From Lasioglossum baleicum (lineage: Eukaryota; Arthropoda; Insecta; Hymenoptera; Halictidae): DNA of 64,000 nucleotides. This document shows, piece after piece, positions 50,161 through 59,806 of the stretch. Below the pieces are notes generated by a model, which did not search any database, was not told the DNA's origin, and saw only the letters and a program-made list of their open reading frames with translations. Positions within the stretch are counted from its first letter, which is position 1; every line of letters starts with the position of its first letter. The stretch spans positions 119,017 to 183,016 of the forward strand of contig NW_027469363.1 of NCBI RefSeq assembly GCF_051020765.1, written 5' to 3'. A program made the position numbers and the translations under genes.

Positions 50161-52404
50161 ACTCCCGGAACACCTTGTTTGAGTCTCGGAATCATAGGAT
50201 AGGTGAAGCTATTGACTTAGCCGTTCGACGTTCAAAGATGTTGGTAACGTTCTCACACACGTTCTTCGGTTTCATACATGAAATTAAGGTGACCGTCACT
50301 ATAATGGGCACAAATTTGCTTCCCTCAACATAAAATTAATATCTCGGTACAGTAGGTTTTGTTTCTGGCAGGGTAAGGTCTTCGGTAAATGATTGACTTT
50401 GTACAAATTGGTGATGGTCACAAACGATTTCACGATCTACATCAATATTCAAACCGTAAATTAAGTTGTCCATTTCCAATAGTGTACAGTTTATTTACTC
50501 TCGCAATGTCTGGTTTGTCTTTCGGAATCACAGGACAGGTCTGGCTAATAACTAAGGCGTTAAATTTCACACTAAGGCGACCTCGATCTTGAACGGTTCT
50601 GCCCTGGATCTTCTAATTAATACATGAAATTAAGGAGACCGTCGCTAAAATATAAATTAATTTCTTTCTCTGAACAGGAAGTTATGCTCTCGATACAGCT
50701 GGTTAGTCTTTCAGATGATAAGGCCTGCAGTGAAACGTTTGACCATATATGAAATGGTATCGTTCTCAATCGGTTTGATGCTCCACTTTAACATTCATAA
50801 CGAGAAATATGGTGTTTATTGCCAATCCAGTTCAGTGGATTTACTCATGGACATCTAATTGGCTTCACAGAATCACGGGATAGGTGTAACTATTGACGTA
50901 GCCGTTCCTCTGTCACAGAAGATGGAATCGTCTCGAACGGTTTGACCCTCGACCTTATGATTCTGTCACGAAGCTATGGTGCCCGTCACCAAAATGAATA
51001 ACTGTTTCCTTCTCTGAACACGAAGTTATACTCTTGATACGGCGAGTTAGCTTCTGGAACGATAACGCCTTCAGTAAAACGTTTGGCTTTATACCATTTC
51101 ATAACTTTCTCAAACGGTTGGACGCTCTACTGTATAATATTCAAACTGTGAATTAAGGTGTTTATTGCCAAAACTATTCAGCGGATTTACTCCCGGAATA
51201 CCAGGCTTGTCTCTCAGAATCACAGGCTAAGTGATGCTGTTGACATAGGCATTCTATTCTCAATCAAGGTGGTAGCGATTTCGATCGAATTGGCGCCCGA
51301 TTTTGATATGTATTCATGGAAATGTGGTGTCCACCTGCTAATATATCTAATAATTTATTTGCGTCAGCAATAAGCCAGACTCTCGCTACAGCGGGCTAGG
51401 TTGTCGGAAGGTACGGTATTTGGTAAAAAGATTGACTATATAGAAATTGGTAACGTTCTCAATCGGCTTGACGCAACTATTTTAATATTCAAACCGTGAA
51501 TAAAGGTGTCCATTACTAATACTCATCAGCGGTTTTCCCCCGGGAATACCAGGATTCACTCTCGGAATCAAAGGATAGGTGAAGCTATTGATTTAGCCCT
51601 TGCCTCTTACAGAAGGTGCTAAGGTTCTCGAATGGTTTGAAAATCGATCTCTAAATCCGAGCATGACATTAAGGTGCTCTTCAGAAAATGTATTCTAGTT
51701 CGTACCTCTGATCACGGTGTTATACTCTCGACACAGCTGGCCTGTTTTTCAGAGGGTAAGGCATTCTGTAAGAAGTATAACCCTGCCCGAATTGGAAATG
51801 TTCTACAACTGTTTAACGGCCTTTCATAATATTCACTCTGCAAATTAAGGTATCTATTGCCAATACTTGTCAACCGATTTACTACCGGAGTACCTGGTTT
51901 TTTTCGGAATCACTGGATATCTGGAGCCATTGACGTAGTCGTTCGTATCTCATAGATGGTTGTAACACTCTCGAACCAGTTCACTCTCAACCTTCTATAT
52001 CAAGCATCCAATTAAGTTTGTTGTCTCTAAAATGTATACTAGTTCGCACCTCTGAACACGCCGTTATGCTCTCGATACAGATGGTCTGTTTTTAGGTGAG
52101 TAAGGCCTTCGGTAAAACATTTGACTATATAGCAATAGGTAGGGTTCTCAAATGGTTTCACGCTCTACTTTAATATGCATGCCGTGAATTAAGGTGTCAA
52201 ATGCCAATACTCTTCAGCTGACTTACTCTCAGTTTTCCCAGGATGCCCCTCGGAATCACGGGATATGTGAAGGTAATGACTTAGCCGTTCGTATCTTACA
52301 TATGGTAGTAACGTTCTCGAACGGTTTGACACTCGATCTTTTAATTAATACATGAAGTTAAGGTGCCCCTCATTAAAACTAAAAATAATTTCATTCTCTG
52401 ATCA

Positions 52405-52445
52405 CGAAGTTATCCCCTGTATGATGAGGGTAAAGTGTTCGACTT
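52405..52445 (+). repeat. Sat1 unit with ~35-bp deletion
   Basis: CACGAAGTTATCCCCTGTATG is followed by ATGAGGGTAAAGTG and TTCGACTTTATAAAG. The GGTTAGCTTCTCGG and GGCCTTCGG elements are collapsed. Confidence 0.6.
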
Positions 52446-54754
52446 TATAAAGATTGGTAACGTTCTTCAGCATTTTCACGCTCTTTATTAATATTGAAGC
52501 CGTGAATTATGGCGTCAGTTGCCAATACTACTCGGCGAATTTACTCCCGGAAAAATTGGTTTGGCTCTCGGAGTGACAGGATAGGTGAAACATTGTTACT
52601 AAGCAGGTCGACTCTAAATGAGGGTGGTAACGTTCTCGAACGGCATGACACTTGATGTTCTATTTCATACATGAAATTAAAGGTCCCTTCTCTAAAATGT
52701 ATACCAAACGATTTCACTAAACACGAATTTATATCCTTGCTACATCGTGTGTTGTTCCTCGGAAGGGAAGGTCTTCTGTATAAGCTTCGACTCCAAAGCA
52801 AGCGATAACTTTCTCGAACTGTTTGTCCCTCGATCTTCTAAGCCATGCATGAAAATAAGGTGCGCACGACTATGATGTTCACTAATTTCATCCTCTGAAC
52901 CTCGAAGTTATTCTCACGAAGAAACGTGTCAGGTATGCGGAAGGCTGGGCCTTCGAAAGAAAGTTTGATTTTATAGCAATTAATAAAGTACTCATACGGT
53001 GTGACGATATATTTCAAAATTCACTCCGCGAATTAAGGTATCTATCGCACATACTTTTCAGCGGATTTACACACGGAATATCTCGTTTGACTTTCGGCAT
53101 GACAGGTCAGCTGAAGCTTTGACTTAGACGTTCGAAACTCAAAGATGGTGGTAACATTCACAAACGGTACTACTCTTTATGTTCTTATTCATTATTGAAA
53201 TGAAGGAGCGCGTCGCTAAAATGTCTACTAACTCGTCCCACTGAATACCATGTTAAACTGCGGATAGAGCGGGTTAGTTCATAGGAGGTTAACGTCTGCA
53301 GTAAAACGTTTGACTTTATACCAATTGATAACCCTCTCAAATGGGGACGCGCTACTTTAATATTAAAACCGTGAATTAAAGTGTCTAATGCCAATATTGT
53401 TCTGCGTACATACTGCCGGAACCACTGGTTTGACTTTCGGAATAACACTATAGGAGAAGCTATTCATCTGGCCGTTCGACTACCAAAGAAGGAGGGAACG
53501 TCGTCGACTGGTTTGATTCCCGATTATTTCATTCATACATGAAGATAAGGTGTCCGCCTGCTAAAATATCAAGTAATTTGTTTCCGTGTGCACTAATCAT
53601 GACAATCGCTACGGCGGCTAGCGTTCGCGTAATGTAAAGTGTATGTTAAAATGAATGATCTTATTCCAATTGTTAATATTCTCCGACGGTTTGACTCTCA
53701 ACCTTAATACTCATGCCGTCAATTACGGTACCTATTGACAATATTGTCCACCGCATTAACGTCTAAAATACGTGGCTTCACTCTCGCAATCACAGAATAC
53801 GAGAAGCTATTGATCTTGATGTGGGTTTTCAATAAAGGTGGAATCGTTCTGCAACGGTTTGAATATCGATTTTGCTATTCATACACGCAACAAAGCTGTG
53901 CGTCTGTTAGAAAGTCTACTGATTGGTTTGCGTGGGCATTATGTATGATACTCGATATAGCGGGCTAGATTCTAGGAAGGCAAGTTATTCGGTAAACAGT
54001 ATGTTTTTATAAAAATTGGTTATGTTCTCCAACGTATTGACACTCTACTTTACTATTCAAACCGTGAATTACGGTGTCTATTTCTCATACATTTCCGCGG
54101 ATTTACTTCTGGAGCACCTGGTTTGCTACCCGAATCACATGATTGGTGAAGCTATTGACTCAGCCGTTCTGCTCCCACAGAAGGTGGTAACGTCCTCGAA
54201 CGCTTTGACCCCTGATATTTTAATTCATACATCAATTTAACGTGCCGCCACCAAATTCTATATAAATGTGTTTCTCTAAACTCGAAGCTATACTCTCGAT
54301 ACGGCGGGTTAGCTTCTTGGACGATAAGGCCATCGATAATGGTTTTGACTTTTTACCAACTAGCAATTCTTTCAAACGGTTTGACGCTTTACTTTTTTAT
54401 TCAAACGGTGACTTAAGGCATCTATTGACAATAATGTTCAGCGGATTTAGTCCCGGAATACCTGGTTTGACTCTCGGAATTGCAGGATACGTGATTAACC
54501 TAGCCGTTCGTCTCTCACAGAAGGTGCTAGTGTCCTCGAAAGGTTTGAGCCTCGATCTTCAAATTCGTATATAGATTTGATTTGTCCGCCTGGTAAAATG
54601 TCCACTAATTTCTATCGCTGATCTCAATGTTGTACCCACGATACTGCGAGTTATTATCTCGAAAGGAGAGGTATCCGGTATGGAGTATGACGTTACAGTA
54701 ATTGGTAACGTCCTCCAGCGGTTTGACTGTGTTGTTTAATATTCATACCGTGAG

Positions 54755-54766
54755 TTAAGACTCAAA
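54755..54766. other. Sat1 polarity switch 7 (plus to minus)
   Basis: Plus ATTCATACCGTGAGTTAAG breaks near consensus ~322 and is followed by the reverse segment CTACCGTTTGGTAGCAAGTC, equivalent to GTTACCAATTGGTATAAAGTC. No filler sequence is seen. Confidence 0.8.
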
Positions 54767-55074
54767 GCTACCGTTTGGTAGCAAGTCAAACACTATACCG
54801 ATGGCCTTAAAGTCCAAGAATCTATCCCGCCGTATCGAGAGTATAGCTACGTGTTTAGGGAACCACATTATTATACAATTTATTGACGAGCACCTTAACT
54901 TCATGAATGAATTAAAAGATCGAGGATCAAACCAGTCGAGAACGTTACCACCTTCTCTAAGATCTGAAAGGCTACGTTTACAGTTTCTCCTGTTCTGGAT
55001 TCGATGAGTCAAATAGGATATGCCGGGAGTCAATCCTCTGAACAGTATTGGCAGTGGACACCTTAGTTCCGTGT

Positions 55075-55400
55075 AAGAATATTAAAGCACAGAGTCAAAT
55101 ATTTGTATGCCGATACATATTGGGATAATGTTAAAAGTTTCACACAAAACCTTACCCTTCGAGACATTAACACGATGTATTTAGAGCATTCCATCGTACT
55201 GAGATGTGCAAATTGGTATACATTGCAGTGAAGGGCACCTTAATTTCATGTATGAATGAGGAGATCATGGGTGAAAGCGTTCTAGAACGTTACGTCGTGG
55301 AATCGCATACATAACACTATAGCTACACCTATCCTGCGGTTCCGAGAGACAGACCAGGTTTTCCGGGAGTAAATAAGGTGAACAGTATTAGTAGTAGTCA
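55075..55400 (-). repeat. Sat1 higher-order unit, copy 2 (partner 46,680-47,010)
   Basis: It shares ACATATTGGGATAATG, the AAAAGTTTCACACAAAACC run, CATTGCAGTGAAGG and AATCGCATACATAACAC with its partner. It lies 8.4 kb from it with a plus block between them. Confidence 0.8.
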
Positions 55401-56449
55401 ACTTAATTCACGGTTTGAATATTAAATATAGACCGTCGTTTCAGATCGTTACCAATGGCTATAAAGTAGAAAGTTTTACCGAAGACCTTTCCCTCCGAAA
55501 AGATAACCCGCTGTATCGAGAGTATAACTTCGTGTTCAGAGGATGAAACTAGAATACTTTTTGGTGACTGGCATATTAATACTATTATGAACAAGATGAG
55601 TGTACGTGGAATCGTTCCACAACGTTACCAATTCCTCCGAGAGCCGAAGTTCAAGATCAATAGCTATAACTATCCCGATATTCCGATGATCATACAAGGT
55701 ATTCCGGGAGTCAAGCCGGTCTATTCTACTGGCAACGGACTTCTTAATTCTCGGTATGAATGTTAAGGTAGAGTGCCAAACCATTGCTGAACTTTAACTG
55801 TTGGTGTTGATTCAAATGTTTTACTGAGTGCCATACCTTCCGCAAACCGCATCGGCTTCATCGAGAGATTAAGTTCGTGTTCAGAGAAAGATATTAGTAT
55901 TCATTTCAATGACGGGCACATTAACTTCATGTATAAATCAGAAGAGCGGTGGTGAAACCGTTAGAGAACGTTGCCACCTTCTGTTAGAGACGAACGGCTA
56001 CGTCAATTACATCTCCTATCCTGCGATTCCGAGAATCAAACCAGGTATTCCGGTAGTAAATCCGCTGAACAGTATTTGTAATATACACCTCAGTTCACGG
56101 TTTGCATGTTATAGTGGAGCGTCAATTCGACTGTGATCGTCACCAATTGCTGGAAAGTGATACGTTTTACCGCGGACCTTACCCTCTGAAAAATTAACCC
56201 TCTGTAACTATAATATAACATCGTATTCAGAGTGATGAATTACTGTAGAACTTAGTGACGGGGACCGCAATTTCATTATGAATGCGAAAATCGACGGTCA
56301 AACCCTTCGAGGACATTCCCACCGCCTTTGGGAGTCGGGGGGCTAAGTCAATAGCTTCACCTACTCAGTGATTCCGATAGACAAATCAGTTATACCGAGA
56401 GTGAATCCGGTGTTCAGTATTGGCAATAGACACTTTCGTTCAGGGTATG

Positions 56450-56920
56450 AATATTAAAGTAGAAGGTCAATCCGTCGGAGAACATTGTCAATTGGTATAG
56501 TGTCATTCCTATTACTGAATACGATACCTTCCTAGAACACAACGCGCCGTAGCGAGCGTCATGCTTAGTGCTCACAGAAATAAATTAGTGGATATTATAG
56601 AAGAAGCAACCCTTATTTTCCTATATGAATGAGAAGATCGGGAGGAAAACCGTTTCAGAACGTTACCGCCTCCATTCAGAATCGCATATCTAAGAAAATA
56701 ACTTCCCTATTCTGTGCTTCCGAGAGTCACACCAGGAATATTAGGTGTAAATCCGTTGTACAGTAATGGCAAAGGATACCTGAATTTGCAGTTTGTGTAT
56801 TAAAGTAGAGCGCCGATACGTTTGAGAACATTACGTATTGGAATAAGGTCATACTCCATCCCGGATACCTTACCTTCCGGGATCATAACCTGCTGTATCC
56901 TGTGTATAACTTCGTGTTCT
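56450..56920 (-). repeat. Sat1 higher-order segment, copy 2 (partner 17,085-17,560)
   Basis: It carries GAATCGCATATCTAAG, AAAATAACTTCCC, GAGTCACACCAGG, ATATTAGGTGTAAATCC and GCCGATACGTTTGAG, the states described for 17,085-17,560. The first unit is subfamily B (TAGCGAGCGTCATGC, TTAGTGGATATTATAG). Confidence 0.8.
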
Positions 56921-57863
56921 GGGAAACAAATTTTAAGACATTTCAAGACACACACATATTAATTTCATGTATCAATAGGAAGGTCGTTGGTCAAACCGTC
57001 CGAGAAAGTTACCTCCTTCTTCAAGGGCCGCACTACTATGTCAGTAGCTTCACCTATCATGTGATTCCGAGAGGCAAACCACGTAATTCGAGAGTAAGTC
57101 CGCTGAATAGTATTGGCAATAGGCAACTTAATTCACGGTATGAATATTAAAGTAGAGCGTCAATCCGTTCGACAACGTTTCCAACTGGTACAAAAGCAAA
57201 CGTTCTATCGAATAACTTATCTTCCTTGAACCAACACCTAACTAGCGATTGTCTATATTAGTGTTGACGAAAACAGTTTACAAGATATTTTAGCAGACGG
57301 TCAACTTAATTGCATGAATGAATAGGAAAATCCGGAGTCAGTGGGTTCGAGAAGGATACCATCTTCTTTAAGAACCGTGCGGCTGAGTCAATGGCTTCAC
57401 GAATCTTGTTATCCGTTGGTCATGCCAGCCATTCCGGAAACCAATCCTTTATGCATTATTATCAATGCATATCTTAATTCACGGTACGAATATCGATGTC
57501 GAGAATGAAACCCATCGAGAACGTTAGCACATGCTATGTTTCCAAGCTTACACAGTAAATCGTCCTTTCCACGAAACAACATCCGTTGTAGTGAGAGTAT
57601 ACAATCGTGGTCAGTGACACGAATTTGTATGCATTTTAGTGACGTTCATCTTAATTCCATGTCTAAAACAGAAGACCGAGTGCCAAATCGATGGAGAACG
57701 TCTCCCCAATCATTAATGGTCGAACGGCTAACGCAATAGCTTCACCGATCCAGGGAATCGGATAGTCAATCCAGGTATTCCTGGAGTATATCTGTTGAAG
57801 AGTACTGTCAATAGACACTTCAATTCTCGGTTTCAATAGAGAAGTAAAGCGTCATACCGTTTG

Positions 57864-57880
57864 AGACCAACCGTCAAACC
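57864..57880. other. Sat1 polarity switch 8 (minus to plus)
   Basis: Reverse GCGTCATACCGTTTGAGACC gives way to plus AAACCAATACCGTTCAACGG, equivalent to TTGCCAATACTGTTCAGCGG. Confidence 0.8.
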
Positions 57881-59800
57881 AATACCGTTCAACGGATTTA
57901 CTCCTGGAATACCTGAATTGCCTCACGGAATCAAGGGTTAGGTGCAGATATTGACTTAGAAGTGTGACATTCAAGGGAGGTGAAAACGTTCTCTAACGGT
58001 TTGACGCTCGATTTTCTTCTTCATACATGATGATATGGTGGCCGCCATTGTGTAATTTGTTTCACTGAACACGGTGTCATACGCTCGATACAGCGGGTTA
58101 GCTTCACGGAAGGTTAGCACTTCGGTAAAGCGTTTGACTCTATACGAATCGGTAATGCTCTACAACTGTTTGATGCTCTGCCTTGATGTTCATATCGTGA
58201 AATAAGCACACTATTGCCAATAGTGTTCAACCGATTATTCAAGGAATACTTTGAATTACTCTCGGAATCATAGGACAGACGAAGCAACTGACTTAGACAA
58301 CCGGCCGTCAATGATGGTGATGACATTCTCGAACGGTTTGACCATCAATCTACTATTTCTTGCACGACATTAAAGTGATCGTCACTAAAATGTCTACTAA
58401 TTTGTTTCGCAAAACACGAAGTTATACCCGCGATACAGCGGATTATGTTCTCTGAAGGTAAGGTATCAGGTGAATAGTATTTCGTTATGCCAATTGGTAT
58501 CGTTCTCAAACGGTTTTACCTTCTACTTTAATATTTACACCGTAAACTAAGGTGTTTATTGTCAATACCGTTCAGCTGATTTAATCCTGCAATGACTGGT
58601 TTGACTCTCGGAATTACAGGATAGTGAAGATATTGGATTAGCTGTTCGACACTCAAAGAAAGTGGTGTCCTTCTCAAACTGTTTGACACCAGGTCTCCTA
58701 ATTCACACATGCAATTAAGGTGCCCGTCAGTGAATTGAGAAATAACATCTCTGAGCACAAAGTTATACTCCCGATACAGAGGGTTAATATTTCGAGGTGT
58801 AAGGTCTTCGGTAAAATGGTTTGATTTTATTGCAATTAGTAACGTTCCACAACGGTTTGACGGTCTGTATTTATATTCGAACCGTGAATTGCGTTACCAA
58901 TTGCCAATACTTTTCGGCGGACTGACTCTCGGATTACGTGTTATGCCTCTCGGAATCACAGGGTAAGTGAAGGTATTGACTTATTAGTGCGACTCCAAAT
59001 GAAGGAGGTATCGTTATCGCACAGTTTGACCATCGATATTCTAATTCATGCTTGAGCCTAAGGTGCCGTCACTAAAATGTATACTAATGTGATTCTCTCA
59101 ACACGTAGCTGAACTCTCGATATAGCGGGTTAGCTTCTCGGACGGCAAGGCATTCAGTAAAACGTTTGAGCTTATACCAATTTGCAACGATCTAAATCGC
59201 CTTGACGTTCAACTTTAATATTCAAACCTTGAATCAAGGTGCCTGCTGTCAAAACACTTCAGCGGACTGTCTGCCGGAATACATGGTTTGACGCTCCGAA
59301 CCACTAGATATTTGATGCTATTGACATAGCCGTTCAAATCTCGAAGTGGGTGGTAACGTTCTCGAAATGTTGTTCCTTCTATCATCTAATTCATACATAA
59401 AATTAAATTGCCGCCACGTAAATGTATAATGTTATGTGCCACTAAAGAGGACTTTATGCTATTGATACAGCGTGTTAGCATCCCGGATGGTAAGGATATC
59501 GGTAACGCGAATGATTTCATACCAATTGGTAGTGATCTCTGTTCGACTCTCTACTTTTATGTTCAAACTGTATAGTAAGGTGTCTATTGTCAATACTTTA
59601 GCGGATTTACTCCAGGTATACGTGTTTTTACTATCGAAATCACATGGTAGGTGGAGCTTTTGGCTTGTCCGTTCTACTCCCAAGGAGGGTGTTAACGTTC
59701 TCGTATGGTTTGACGTTCGAACTTCTAATGCACACATGAGGTTATGGTGCGCGTCACTGAAATGGAGACTAATTTCTTTATATGAACACCAACTTTAATA
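57871..59800 (+). repeat. Sat1 tandem array, plus block 5, to the Sat2 boundary
   Basis: About 5.5 units. The C-type unit at 58,990-59,240 pairs with 5,335-5,602. The last copy breaks off after CTTTATATGAACACC, in the middle of the CTGAACACGAAGTTATAC element. A 10-base piece matching the Sat1 second-half motif (ACTTTAATAT, 59,792-59,801) lies exactly at the joint. Confidence 0.95.
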
Positions 59801-59806
59801 TACTGT
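59788..59806. other. Sat1 to Sat2 junction
   Basis: Sat1 ends inside a unit at ~59,790 and Sat2 begins inside a unit at ACTGTTATGATAT (~59,801). Between them lies AACTTTAATAT, which can be read as a Sat1 fragment or as a diverged Sat2 CTGTAATTT element. I see no target-site duplication, transposon end or unique sequence, so this looks like a direct recombination joint between two arrays. Confidence 0.85.

Larger units (their letters stand above)
48114..54760 (+). repeat. Sat1 tandem array, plus block 4
   Basis: About 19 unit-equivalents. Irregular copies are a ~60-70-bp deletion at 49.58 kb and a ~35-bp deletion at 52.42 kb. A small perfect palindrome, CCAGGTATACCTGG, sits at 48,905-48,918, where GGTATACCTGG has been repeated once. 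E units occur at 51.68 and (partial) 52.03 kb, and B units at 51.37, 53.60 and 53.94 kb. Confidence 0.95.
54761..57870 (-). repeat. Sat1 tandem array, minus block 4
   Basis: About 9 units in reverse orientation. It carries close relatives of units in two other minus blocks: 55,075-55,400 pairs with 46,680-47,010, and 56,450-56,920 pairs with 17,085-17,560. This suggests that the minus blocks derive from a common reverse-oriented source and not from independent in-place inversions. Confidence 0.95.

Noticed and set aside
1..59800. CENP-B-box-like element CTCGATACAGCGGGTT in the Sat1 consensus
   Set aside because: The canonical box needs TTCG, four bases, A, two bases, then CGGG. Here the first base is C and the spacing is one base short. 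I would not call it a CENP-B site.
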